Of a DNA stretch of 64,000 nt, positions 10,846-21,785 are shown one piece after another. The notes below the pieces were generated by a model that ran no database searches, had not been told where the DNA came from, and saw nothing but the letters and a program-made list of their open reading frames with translations. The DNA is from Panax quinquefolius (lineage: Eukaryota > Streptophyta > Magnoliopsida > Apiales > Araliaceae), in contig JAINUW010000537.1 of assembly GCA_020205615.1 (NCBI GenBank), positions 124,001-188,000 of the forward strand. Reading direction: 5' to 3'. A program made the position numbers and the translations under genes. Numbering within the stretch: the first letter of the stretch is position 1; each line of letters starts with the position of its first letter.

Positions 10846-11584
10846 AAATTAGATTTTATACTAACTAAATTTGCCCATTAAATGATATCAATATATATAT
10901 TGAATGTTTATTATTCATGAGATGAATTTTATTTATTGATGCATATGGTGATGTGTATGATAATAAATGAGATTAATTATGGACTATTGACCAATGTGAT
11001 TGGATTTTATTTTAGTTGGATGCATGAATGTATGAGTTTTATTAAATGGGGTCTGCGTACCTCGTCTTCTCTAATTTTTCTTAATGTAAATTCTATCTTC
11101 ATCCTATGTACTTCCCCTTGACTGCTGATCAAGGTTTCTATTTATTTTAAAATAGTTTTGTAATAGGAATAGTTAGAATTATTTTGAAGAATTGGAGATC
11201 AAGGGGCAATGAGCACTTGAAGACCCGTTTGTAATGGAGCCCGGGTTTAAATGTAATAGTTATATTTATATATTAATTCTTGCACCCCTAGGGTTTGACC
11301 TTTTGGTTCACTTGGTGGCTCTAGTGAACCAAACTAGAATAAAGTCCATAATGAATCCGGGTACAATATAGTATTCTATATGTGCATGCTTATACTATAT
11401 ATATATTATATATTATGTAAATATGCTTCGCATGTTCATTAATATGACGCGTATTTTATATATATATGTGCATGCGCGCTAAACAAGATGAGACAAATTA
11501 ATTACAAACCCCTCAAATTTTTATATTAAGTCCTAAGCGTTCAAAGATATTTGAAATATCGAGCGTCAGCTTTTCTAGCATGAT

Positions 11585-11950
11585 AAAATTAATAGAGTAT
11601 TAAATATTTAATATGAGTTTGTTGTGTCACCACAAGGCAAGTATTAAGTATTTAAGATGTTAATTTATCACATTTGATGCTTATAAAGAAAATTGAAGCA
11701 AGTATTGTTTTGTTGTGTCACCACAAGGACGATATTTTTCTTTTTGAATATATGGAGTGCTAGGTTGGACTTAACTTGGATAATTTTGATTCGGATGTGC
11801 CACCACTTGATCAAAATAATCTAAGAGGAAAATCTGAGGAGTTGCATAGTTGATGTAATTGTGAGAGTTGTCTACCTATTTATTTATATATAGTTTGTTG
11901 TGTCACCACAAGGCTATATACATTTGAAATGGGATCCTTATTCTCACTAG
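11585..11950 (+). repeat. Chain of hairpins with a shared TTGTGTCACCACAA tip
   Basis: The 16-base word TTGTGTCACCACAAGG occurs exactly at 11622-11637, 11713-11728 and 11898-11913, with a degenerate copy near 11794-11810. It is itself a TTGTG/CACAA stem. The flanks of each copy are complementary to one another but differ between copies: AAATATTTAATA with TATTAAGTATTT, CTTGGATAATTTTGAT with ATCAAAATAATCTAAG, and TATATAG with CTATATA. Confidence 0.75.
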
Positions 11951-12175
11951 CATATCTTTAATTAGATATTGCCGAACTATATATATTGAGGGTAATATAG
12001 TTTGATGAAAATAGTGAGAGATACCAATTTAAAACAAGACCTAATTTATTTTGGTAATTAATAAAAGAATGTATGTTAAAATGTTGTTAATTACAAATTC
12101 ATCTATAGAATTTTACAATGTCTAAATTAATATCACTGCAAAGCATATTAGATACTAAATTAACCGAACTGAATT

Positions 12176-12920
12176 AAACGGATTGGTTAAGGAATTTGAG
12201 AATAATTCTCATGGCTGAAAAGCTATCTTATGTCCTTAATACGTTTATCCATGCAATGGTTGCAGACAATGCCTTTGAGAAAGAGATTGTTACTTTTAGA
12301 AAGTGGCAAGATGATGCACAGTTGGCTCAATGCATCATGCTCATATCCATGAGTAACAAGTTTCAGCGTCAGCCTGAAAGTATAAATACTCTTACTATAT
12401 TCCTGCACATCAAGTAGTTGATGGTGAGAAAAGTAGGACTGATAGATATTAGATATCTAAGGAGCTCTTCCGATCTAGCATGATTAATGACACTACAGTA
12501 CAGATAAAAGTCCTTAACATTATCAATTTGATTGATCAATTAGGACAAAGGTTTTGTCATGGATGGAGAGTTGAGCCAAGATTTGATCTTGCACTCACTC
12601 CCGGACTCCTTTCACAATTGTTGTGAATTTTTCATATGAACAAGCTAGATATCAGCCTCGCTGATTTGCTTAACATTTGAAAAATGTTGAGTCACTTTTC
12701 AACCAAGAAAGACCATGTCTTATTGGTAGGGGGCCAAAGGATCTTCTGAAAAGAAGAACGATTCAAAGAAGGTAAATAGAAAGGCAAAAACAAAAGATAA
12801 TAAGAACAAACCGATATGGATAGCAAATGAGTTTGCTTTCCAACGCAATAAGCACGGACCTTTGAAAAGAAAGCATGAGAAGCATCTTGCAGAGGCTAAC
12901 TAAAGAAGCTTAGTAAAGTT
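12176..12920 (+). pseudogene. Copia gag remnant
   Basis: The translation of 12196-12417 has the copia capsid pattern (KLSYVLNTFI, FRKWQDDAQLAQCIMLI), and the following 500 bases continue it in changing frames. Lysine-rich sequence near 12750-12880 corresponds to the end of gag. Gag packages element RNA. It is preceded by the long leader and followed by protease-like sequence; several stops and frameshifts make it inactive. Confidence 0.75.
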
Positions 12921-12949
12921 TCGGTTACAAATACAAATTTGTTCATAAT

Positions 12950-14265
12950 TTGAAATAAATTTTTCTTTAAGTCAAGGTTCTACTTGGGTATTGGATACCG
13001 ACTTTGGTTATCATAAATATAGATTTATAAAGGGACTAGGCAGAAGTAGAAAGCTAAACAAATATAAGTAATCCTATGTGTGGTAAATGAAGCAAAGGTT
13101 GCTGCATTAGCCATAGGAACTTATAGTTTAGCATTGCCTACGGGCAAATCTATTAAGTTAATAAGTTGTTATTGTATTCCAGTTCTCGTTAGAAACATTA
13201 TTTCCATTTTATTGTTAGACAATAAAATCTTTGATATTATATTTAAGAACAATTGTTGTTCTATTTATAATAATAATGTTTGGCATAGAACTGGAATATT
13301 ACTTAATGGATTTAGTATACTTGACTTACGTGAAAAATTATTTTGCAAGTTGAACAAACTAGTATAAGAAAAGGAGATGATCATTCAAAGAGTTGAATGT
13401 TTGTATTTGATGAAATACAAGTGTGAATTATTTGAAAGGTTCAAAGAATTCAAATGTGAAATAAATTGGCAAAGTATTAAGATTCTTTGATTGGATCAGG
13501 GAATAAATACTTGTGTAATAAGTTTCTAGATCATCTCAAATGGTTTTCTCACAAAGGACACCTCCTGATACGCAATAATTAATTGATGTATCTAAAAGAA
13601 AAAATCGTACCTTGTTGGACATGGTGCGGTCCATAATGATTTTACCGACATTCCAGTATCCTTTTAGGATAATGTCCTAAAAATGGCTGCATATCTACGG
13701 AAAAGGTAACCTCAAAATCCGGCCCCAAGACTCCATAAAAGTTATGGATAGGGAGGATTCCTAATCTTAAGTATGTTAAGATAAGGGGTTGTCCAACTTA
13801 TGTGAAAAGGTTTCAAAAGATAAGCTTGGGATAAGATTTGACAAGTACATATTTGTGGGACATCCTAAAGTAAGTTTAGGGTATATGTTCTATAATCCTA
13901 CTTAGAAAAAGGTGTTTGTTCATGAAACACGCGCTTTCTAAGATAAAGGTGTTTATCATTGAAGGGGCTAGTGGGAGGATAATAGATCTTGAAGAGTTCA
14001 AGAACCACAAAACACTATAAGTCAAATAAGAGGAACACAGAGATGAACCTCTTTGTACCACAACCGAATCGTAAATCTGGAATAATACCAAAGATACCTG
14101 AGAGGTATGGATTCATCATGGATGATGATGATGAGGTACGTATCACAGAAGATGATGATCCAGTTACATACGATGTGGTAAGAGTTGTAGACACTCTCAA
14201 AATGGAACATTCATTTTTATATGATAATCAAAAGAGTTTGATTTTATCAAAAAATAAGAATTAAT
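12950..14265 (+). pseudogene. Copia protease, GAG-pre-integrase and integrase C-terminal remnants
   Basis: The frame at 13080-13367 reads ALAIGTYSLALPTGKSI and RNIISILLLDNKIF, the usual segment between the protease active site and integrase in copia. The 13620-13980 region matches the integrase C-terminal part (MVRSMM, KIRGCPTYVKRF and the region after it) in broken frames. The 13989-14264 reading corresponds to the acidic linker before RT. Most of the integrase catalytic core is missing, so there is an internal deletion as well as point damage. Confidence 0.72.
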
Positions 14266-15175
14266 CTAGTGTGTACAAAAGGCTCAGTGGGAGCGTCGTG
14301 ACATTCCTAGTACTATATGTTGATATATTACGGATAAGGAATGGCATACCAATGCTATAATCAGTAAAGGTAAAGTTGTCTAAACATTCCTCCATGAATG
14401 ATTTGGGAAGAGTATCTTAATTGGGGATGCAAATCTATATAGATAGATTTAAAAGGATGCTCGGCTTAACCCAAAGAACGTATATTCATTTGATGCTAAA
14501 GTCGTTTAGCATGGCAAATTCCATGGGATGTCTCATTTTGATGAGCTATGGAGTGTATCTCTCTTAATAGTCCCCATAGACTCCAAAAGAGAGATCGCAT
14601 GAGTGACTATCATGTATACAATGAAATGTACGAGACCTGATGTTGATCAGTCATATTTTGGAGAAGTTCACTGTGAGACAGTGAAAAACATCTTAAAGTA
14701 CTTTACCGCCACTAAGGATGTGATGATATTCATGGTGGGTCTGAATTAAAACTAAAGGGCTTAGCAGACTCAAGTTTTTCAGACAGACCAAGATGACAGA
14801 AAATCCACTTTAAGGTAAAGGGTTACCTTGAACAGTGGTGCAGTGAATTTGAAAGGTTCCAAATGGCAAAAAGTTGCTGGTTTAGTGATAAAGACAAAGT
14901 ATATAGCTGTAAATGAAGCTGCAAGTTGATTGTTTGGATGATAAGTTCATTACAGAACTAGGAATAGTTCCAAAGTCACATCTTGGATCTAAACATGTGT
15001 TGTGGCACTTTCATTTGATTATAGGAATCATTGAAAGATGAGAAATCACTATAGAGATAGTGAACTCTCAAGAACAACATTACATATCCATTTACTGAAG
15101 CTTATCCAACAGCAGAATAATCGTCACTTAGAGAAGAAGAGTATGAGATACCATGACGATTGGCTTTAGCGTAAG
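14266..15175 (+). pseudogene. Copia RT C-terminal part and RNase H remnant
   Basis: The reading starts within RT at VYKRLSGSVVTFLVLYVDI: the YVDD motif is retained as YVDI, so the second catalytic aspartate is lost. Later pieces match the RT thumb (near 14430-14520) and RNase H (about 14750-15130, with KFITELGIVP and SKHVLWHFHLI), in several frames with many stops. The N-terminal half of RT is absent. A purine-rich AAGTGGGAGAT at 15173-15183 precedes the 3' LTR. Confidence 0.75.
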
Positions 15176-15183
15176 TGGGAGAT

Positions 15184-17061
15184 TGAAAGTAGTATGCATA
15201 CAAGCCAATCATGTTTGATGATAAAGCATATACTTTGTAACAATCTTATTCATTTATTAATAAAAAGTATTAATTTATTAAAGGCTTTCAATTATCTACA
15301 TGATGTTGTTTTATAATATGTGATAAACCCATAGTTTTAAGCAATGCATTTAGAATAATGATGATGATCATTCTAATGAGATCTAAATTCTTTGAAAGCT
15401 TAAAACTAAAATAGTTCCCAATCGTTGGATTACTAAATTGGGGATTAGTGAATCCGGATAGATTGGTACATACGTTGTTTGCTCATTGGATGAGGATGAT
15501 TAATCTCATAATCATTTGTGTGGAGACACTAAAGCAAGTATCTAGGTGCTTATTAGAGAATAAGTTCACTGAACGTGGCTCACTAAGGAATACCTAATGG
15601 AGTTTTACTTGCCTGTCAATAGGAATTCCTATAGTGATAGTAGTACAAGTGATCCTTGGACTTGAGATCATCATAGTATCTTGTGTATGATGAGTTATAC
15701 TTTGACTTATTCTTTAAGACCCTTAGGTATATCAAAGGGTATTCTTGGGTATAATAAGTTGTAAATGGAGATAATGTATGATTAATAAAGAATCTACCAC
15801 TTCTAGTAAAAGAAGAGAAATGTCCTATGTGATTCGATAAATGACAACCTAGTAGTCCTTGGTTATAAGCGAATGAAATTAGAAAGGAGTTTCTAATTTG
15901 CATTATTTGGGGTTGTGCATTTAAGAGTCGAAATACATATAATTAAATAAAATAAGACTTGTGAGTAATTCCATGTCTTATATTTAATTTGGACATTGTA
16001 TGGTGGAAGGATTGAATTATGCAGTAACTATTTACTCAAAGGTTCTTTTATGATTAATGTTGAAATCTATATTATCTGGAAAGTCGTTGATCGCTAGGGA
16101 GGCTTATCCCTATTGTAGAATAAATATTATTTATTTAAATAAATTATTAGTTTAATTTATTTATTTAAATAAGATTAGAATTGTTCTAATTGATTTATTC
16201 ACAACCGATTTAATATGGAGAACCTAAAGGGTCACACCATAAAAGGAAGAATAATTATTTAAGAAGTTAATGACATAATCGTAATAATATGTTAAGTATA
16301 TTTAATTTAATCTATGGTGATAGAATAAATTAAATAGCTTAATATTTATTATTTAATATTTTAGAAATATTAAATATAAATTAATAAGAGAGTCTTATTA
16401 ATATTATTACAATTATTATTATTTTAATTTCTAAGAGTTTAGGAATTAATTTAATATAAGTACTCTCATTTATTCCTAATAGGATTAGGAGGGAAAATTA
16501 GTAAAAGGAGTTTAATTAATTATCCCTAATAAGATTAGGGAGCTTAATTAATAAAAAGAATTTAATTAATTAAAATAAAACCCAATTTCTTAATTGTTAA
16601 GGAGGATTGCCCACATCTATAAATAAGAGGAGTCTTATTATGGGTGAGGGGTGGTTGACGTATTCTTAGAATACGTAATTCCAATAGTTGGAGAGTACAC
16701 CCCTTTCTATGAGAGATAGAAAAACTAGGGTTTTGCCAAATACCCATCTTCTTGAATTCTTCTTCTTCCTTGGTGGATCACCTCTAGAGGCCAAACACTT
16801 GGGTAGCTAACGTTGATCAAAGGAAGGAACCAAACCCGATGGATTCAAGTTGAACGCGAAAAGGATTGGAGGTGAACTTGTACCTGAGGAAGCTCGGATC
16901 TTCAAGGGTATGATTCTTGTTCTTTCTTTTTTGTTTAATTAATAATTGTGCATAAAGGGTGATCTGGGTTTATGGTTTGTAAAATTTTAAAACTCTGATT
17001 TTACACGTTTCCGCTAATTTTGTGCAAGTTGATTGCGTTCCTGAATATTACAAACCTAACA
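15184..17061 (+). repeat. Copia 3' LTR (1878 bp)
   Basis: The LTR begins TGAAAGTAGTATG and ends AAACCTAACA, followed by the CAGTG duplication. Its hairpin stems are those of the 5' LTR, whereas some loops differ: GGAG in the 5' copy is GAG near 16386, and AGAG is shortened near 16432. TATA box TATAAATA is at 16618-16625. Confidence 0.92.
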
Positions 17062-17066
17062 CAGTG

Positions 17067-18880
17067 TTCACATCAGTCTATTAATGTTGTGACTGACTTT
17101 GAATTTTTTGATGCTGCTACTTCAGACGTCATGCTTTATAGAGCTGAAGTTTCTCGAGGAGGAGCTGTTCAATCGAGACTCCTTTGGCAATGAAGGCGAT
17201 AAATGGGGAGAGATTGTTATTGAAAAGTGGAACTCCGAGGTCGTTCAGACGACCAAAGATTTAGTCATTACTCCTATAAATGGAGGGATACAAAATCCTT
17301 GGATTCTCGGGAGTAAGATTCGGCGGTCATAGCTTTTATTGAATCGAGGAAGGAAATATGTGAGGTGGGCTAATGATGGCGAAGTTTTTGTTGTGTGCAT
17401 TTGGCCTCCCACTTTGTTGGCAACACTGCAGCGAAAGTACAAGCATCTACTTACGATTCCCGGATGTGCGAAGGTACCACTGTTCTTGGTACTAAATGCA
17501 AGCATCGTGCTCTAATTAGTACTTCTTTTTGCAAGAAACACCGACCCCAAAATGATCAAAGGTTGATGTTGAATTCACCCGATAACAAACTTAAGAGAAA
17601 GCATGAGGAGAGTATACGCAGATCGAAAACTACTAACTGCAAAGATATTGTAGTGTTTACAAAAGCTGAAACTCCTCTTCAAGTAGATCCAATCTAAGTC
17701 ATGGGTCGAGAAGGCTTCAATGAAAGAAGTTTAATTGTGATACCTGAGCAGTTGAGGAAAGATGATAATGGCACTAAAATGCTGCATTGCATTAGTTCCT
17801 GTTCCCAGGAAGCCAGTGACCCTTGTCTAGAAAGTCCCAAGCGACATTTGTTATACTGTGAAAAACACCTACCAAAGTGGCTTAAACGTGCCAGGAATGG
17901 TAAGAGTAGGATAATTTCTAAGGAAGTGTTTATGGATCTTCTCAGGGTTTATTACTCAGGCGAGCAAAAGTTGCATTTACACCAAGCATGTGAACTATTC
18001 TACAGGCTATTCAAAAGTATTCTTTCCCTCAGAAACCAAGTTCCCAAGGAAATTCAACCCAAATGGGCTATATCTGTAGCTTCTAAAAATGATAGTGTGG
18101 GAGAATTCCTGATGAAGTTGGTTTTTAGTGAAAAAAGAGACTTAAAAGGATTTGGGGCTTCACAGCTGACAAAGAAACCCAAAATTTTTCTTCTGTAAAA
18201 TAGTTGCCAATAGCTAATGCAAGTGACCATGACAAAGAAGTGATTAAGTGCAAAATTTTCTCACAAAATTTCTGTGATGACTAATCACTTGGCGAACACT
18301 AGATGAACACTCATAGAAAGGAAGCACAATGGCTTTTCAGAGGTTATGCATGTTTCCATACGCTGGATGATTTTACTAACAAGAAAGTACTTGAATCACA
18401 TATGCGGGAGAGACACCATGATAAATTTGTTGAGCAATTGTATGCTACTCCGGTGCATTCCTTGTGGAAGCCATTTTGGGAATATTGATCAATTATGGTC
18501 ACATGTACTCTCGGTTCATCCTTCTACTTTTAGTGCACTTGCGGCGCTTTCAACAAAGATAAAGCGATATCTTTTGGTAAAGATTCTTCTTAATAACTCG
18601 AGCCTGGAAAATCAGGCGTGGAGAATGTTAACTATGAGAATCAAGGTGGTTTACGAAAGTTCATATGCAAGTTTTGTGGATTTAAATTTGATTTGCTACT
18701 TGATCTTGGTCGCCATCATCAAGCTGCTCATATGGGGGCAAATCCAGTTGGTCCTCGCCTTCCAAAGAGAGGCACTCGATTTTATGCTTATAAACTAAAA
18801 TCAAGGAGACTTAACCGTTCTAGATTTAAAAAAAGGTTTGGGAGCAGCTTCATATAAGGTACGGAATCAGATCTTCGGCA
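17067..18880 (+). pseudogene. SUVR5: SUVR5-like pseudogene, downstream fragment with zinc-finger region
   Basis: This continues the fragment interrupted at 8077. Recognisable parts are the cysteine-rich block near 17340-17540 (YVRWANDGEVF, then MCEGTTVLGTKCKHR and SFCKKHRPQ), the stretch 17701-18198 (KHLPKWLKRARNGKSRIISK), and the C2H2 finger region 18300-18860 (HRKEAQWLFRGYACF, then CKFCGFKFDLLLDLGRHH followed by QAAH). The first and last parts lie in different frames; frame changes fall near 17395, 18200, 18450 and 18620. SET and pre-SET domains are absent, and the copy ends near 18880 at a join with Tat sequence. SUVR5 normally deposits H3K9me2 at targets bound through its fingers; this copy cannot. 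Confidence 0.82.
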
Positions 18881-19375
18881 GCAATGGTGGTGGCGGTGAC
18901 AGTGGGGGGAACTGATTCAGTGGAAGGAGGACTGCTAGAATCAGCCATTTGCAGTGAATGAGGTGTGAATGTGAAGTCTAGAAGCAAAAAGAAGCAGAAA
19001 GGGGAGGATTTGAAGTCGATTTGGGAACAAGAAGAGTGAATCGAAGGATTTTTGAAAAAGTTGATCACTTGTCAGAAATTGCCTTCGCCGGAAAGCTTGA
19101 GAGAAAAATTTGAAATGGAGAAAATCTGGAAAAAGTGACAGTGATGGATGGATGGATGGATGGGGGTTTTTATAAGTACAGCTGCACGAAACCCAATGGC
19201 GGTTATTTATGGCAGGTGGGGCCCGGTCCTAGAGAAACGTGTGGCATTTCAAAAAATGAAGAGAAACTGTTTGGGTTCCCCCATATAACTCATCATTTGC
19301 TGGCGTGACTTTTTGAGTTTCTGTCTTTCCAAGTCTCTAATTATAAATAAATTATAACAAGAGACTGGGGGGCAA
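18881..19375 (-). mobile_element. Truncated Tat 3' end with the first codons of an antisense gene
   Basis: On the minus strand an ATG at 18948-18946 opens a serine/proline/threonine-rich start (MADSSSPPSTESVPPTV) like that of the antisense gene at 5848, but it is cut off at the SUVR5 junction after about 27 codons. Upstream lie a TATA word and a GGATGGATGGATGG tract at 19146-19160. On the plus strand the segment ends in the polypurine tract AGAGACTGGGGGGCAA before the LTR at 19376. Everything 5' of this in the element is lost. Confidence 0.6.
19160..19172 (-). promoter_or_regulatory. TATA-box candidate of the second antisense Tat gene
   Basis: The minus strand reads CTTATAAAAACC about 215 nt upstream of the ATG at 18948. 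Position and orientation match the TATA candidate near 5955 in the first Tat remnant. Confidence 0.45.
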
Positions 19376-20045
19376 TGTTCAGGAGTATTTTACCGACCCC
19401 TAGGTGGGCTGAAGGTCTGGTGCTAGAAGGGGATGTTAAGCCCATTGGGCTGAAGCCCTCAGGAATGTTGAAGGAGTTCGGGCATCCGAGTCCTCTGGGC
19501 TGGAGTTCTATTCGGGTTTATGGTGTTCGGGGTCAGGTATTCGAGTGCTTTGAGGTTGGAGCCCAGACTAGTATATGAGTTCGGTTGGATTGGGCCTGTA
19601 CAGTGGGTTGTCCTGTGTACAGAGTTTGGAGCCATTAGGAGTTTAAATGGTTAAGGATTCAAGTCCTAACCATATTCAAATAAGGTAACTCCAAAGATAG
19701 TGTTGGGATTGGATTCCTCTTGCACCTTTTAAGGAGATTGTGTTGGACCCAAATAATGGTAACTATAATATTTAGGAGTCCTAACCCGACTCGGAGGAGG
19801 ATTCTAAGGTAGTGAGAATACTATAAATACAAGGCTTGTGTTTCAATTAATAAATAATACATCTTTGAGCACTAAACACTAAAGCCTCCATTGTACTTAA
19901 ACCTTGTGAATGCCCTGTACTTATTCTCACACCGGAGCTATCCCCCGGCGGCACAAGTCATCAAGCTTCGTGTGTGATCTGTTATTGTGCAGGTTCAAGT
20001 GTGTGGATTCTGTTATTGGACGCGCCGATAAACTTGGCGTTAACA
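19376..20045 (+). repeat. Tat 3' LTR (670 bp)
   Basis: The LTR starts TGTTCAGGAG after the Tat polypurine tract and ends ACTTGGCGTTAACA. Near the end it shares the GGAGCTATCCCCCGGCGG, CATCAAGCTT and GACGCGCC words with the other Tat LTRs, but its 5' half differs from those at 6227, 7010 and 59583, so it is a separate subfamily. Confidence 0.82.
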
Positions 20046-20468
20046 GTAATAAAATCAAGAAAAATGATTTTTGGTCATGTTTAACTCATTGATTTTTTGT
20101 TTATCTTCTGAATTATCATTACTCACGTTGGACCGCTAAATATTGTGAATCATTATTATCACTAAAGTTGGACGGTAAATATTGTGACTCGTTATTATTT
20201 TTCACTATTTTAAATATATTGTTTTACTTTCAGGTAAAATATATTAAAAAAACTTGGACCGTTACATACTAAGTCTCATTATTTCTACCATTTGTATGAT
20301 CATTACATTATAGTAAGAGAGTATGGTAAAAATCTGATTCATTATGTTAGTATACAAAAAGACTCAATATACACATCTTGGGTTCCCTACAAAAAATTTG
20401 ATTCATTACGTAGTATACAAAAAGACTTACTATACAATTATACACTTATACACATCTTGGCTTCTTTA
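20046..20468. other. Unclassified AT-rich sequence with short duplications
   Basis: No gene is visible. Two pairs of direct repeats occur: a GTTGGACSGYWAATATTGTGA-like word near 20130 and 20173, and an ATTCATTA...TAGTATACAAAAAGACT block near 20338 and 20401, each followed by an ACACATCTTGG word. Confidence 0.5.
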
Positions 20469-21243
20469 GAGCACTCATAACAGTTTCTTTATCTTTATTC
20501 ATACTCTATAATGTTATTGGGTCATTCTACAAAATAGAAATTCAATTTTTTCACTATGTACCCAACATGTTTCTTATATTGATTCCTTAAATAATGAAAT
20601 TTTAAATTTAAAAGTTCCAACAGTCAAAATATCAAATTAATAATAATATTATAATTTATAAAAAGAGTATTTATCAATTATATTCCACTATAAAATAATT
20701 TTTATTTTATTTTAAATTTTAAGTAATTTATGGAGTGAGTATTGAATGGATTGTAGTTGTAAATGTACATAAAAGTAATATTAAATTTTAAAAGTCAATT
20801 TGTGATATTTTTAAATTTAAATTTAATATGATTCATTTATATTTTGAAAATAATAAATTTATAGTTAATAGTACTTATATAATATTTATAATTATATTGA
20901 CATAAATTAAATAAATTTTATATCAATTTTAAATTTGAATACGTTTGAATTTTTTTTTTTTTAAAAAAGTCAATATTAAGTTTATAATTTGAAAATGAAA
21001 TAGTAAAAAAATGTCAAGATGTGTATGATTGATGAGTTGTCCACTTAAATGAGGGTGTGAAATGTCATTTTGTATATATAGAGAACGGTCTTTTGATTCC
21101 CTCACACTTGGGAGTAAAATTCTATATAGGGATTAAAATAAAGAGTCAAATAAGGATAAATAAACTGTTGGATAATGATTTGTTGATGTATTCTTCAAAA
21201 TTGACGATAGATAGTTGATTAGAGAAACTGTTGTTAAATGCTC
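20469..21243. mobile_element. MITE candidate with 24-bp imperfect terminal inverted repeats and TTA duplication
   Basis: The left end GAGCACTCATAACAGTTTCT and the inverted right end GAGCATTTAACAACAGTTTC (with a shared TTTCT/TCTTTA extension) form imperfect terminal repeats of a 775-bp AT-rich non-coding segment. TTA flanks both ends (20466-20468 and 21244-21246), as for PIF/Harbinger-type MITEs. A longer 17-bp word ACATCTTGGCTTCTTTA lies at 20452-20468 and 21252-21268; this is not explained by a simple TTA duplication. Confidence 0.5.
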
Positions 21244-21246
21244 TTA

Positions 21247-21785
21247 TATGAACATCTTGGCTTCTTTATTTGCTAATAATCAAACAATGGCTTCGATCAT
21301 GAGAAGATATACAATGAAATTGTTAAAAAAGAGAGAATAAATTTGAGAAAAAGAGAATTATACCATTTGCAAAAACTTATGTCGGCGTGTGTGCACATCA
21401 TTGTAGACATCAACTTACCAATTACACTTGTATAAGTCATGTTCACCTAAAACACTACTAGCAATTGCACACAAGTATATGTCATCACTTATGCAATATA
21501 CTGACAAATAGAGTATCGTTCCCACGAAAAGTGATGTATAACTTAATTACTAATTTAATTCTATTTAGAAAATGAAAAGAATAATCAAGCTAATTAATAA
21601 AATATTAATTCAATGGATGAAAACATTGAGGAATCAATTTTCTCTGATAAAATAATAAAATTAATATTATTGTTATTTCATTGAATTGACTATCAACAAT
21701 TGCCAACGAAAAATCACTAATAATTAACATAATCATTTTTCAAGTAATTATATCATATACCTATTATTATTAATTTCCCTATATT
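21247..21785. repeat. Unclassified dispersed repeat, left part, into which Tekay element A inserted
   Basis: The sequence carries an AGTATCGTTCCCACG word near 21510 and a CAATTGCACACAAGTATA word near 21460, which I associate with common plant intergenic repeats. It is non-coding. It ends in ATATT (21781-21785), the duplication of element A, and resumes at 50702. Confidence 0.5.

Larger units (their letters stand above)
9975..12195 (+). other. Long AT-rich leader of the copia element
   Basis: About 2.2 kb lie between primer site and gag without a credible gene. Contents are hairpins around a CAAATTCGTG/CACGAATTTG pair (10106-10195), a TA dinucleotide tract at 10365-10402, a string of small hairpins with loops GGAG, AG or TAG (10413-10845), and a chain of larger hairpins sharing the TTGTGTCACCACAA tip (11585-11950). 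Copia leaders usually carry packaging and dimerisation signals; whether these hairpins do so is unknown. Confidence 0.7.
8078..17061 (+). mobile_element. Full-length, non-functional Ty1/copia retrotransposon
   Basis: The element has two LTRs (8078-9960 and 15184-17061), a tRNA-iMet primer site, a long non-coding leader, decayed gag-pol and a polypurine run before the second LTR, all flanked by CAGTG. The order protease, integrase, RT/RNase H identifies copia rather than gypsy. Coding capacity is destroyed by stops and by loss of the N-terminal part of RT near 14265. The first 180 bases of the LTRs differ at about six positions, so the insertion is not very recent. It interrupts the SUVR5 copy. 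A third copy of its LTR lies on the minus strand from 51975. Confidence 0.93.

Noticed and set aside
14015..14210. Minus-strand frames rich in serine
   Set aside because: They are the complement of the GATGAT-rich acidic linker of copia pol on the plus strand.
7010..20045. A single Tat element that captured SUVR5 between two LTRs
   Set aside because: The LTRs at 7010 and 19376 differ in length and in most of their sequence, so they are not a pair.
20452..20468. 17-bp repeat as a target-site duplication of the MITE candidate
   Set aside because: The right copy is eight bases away from the terminus, whereas TTA fits both ends exactly.
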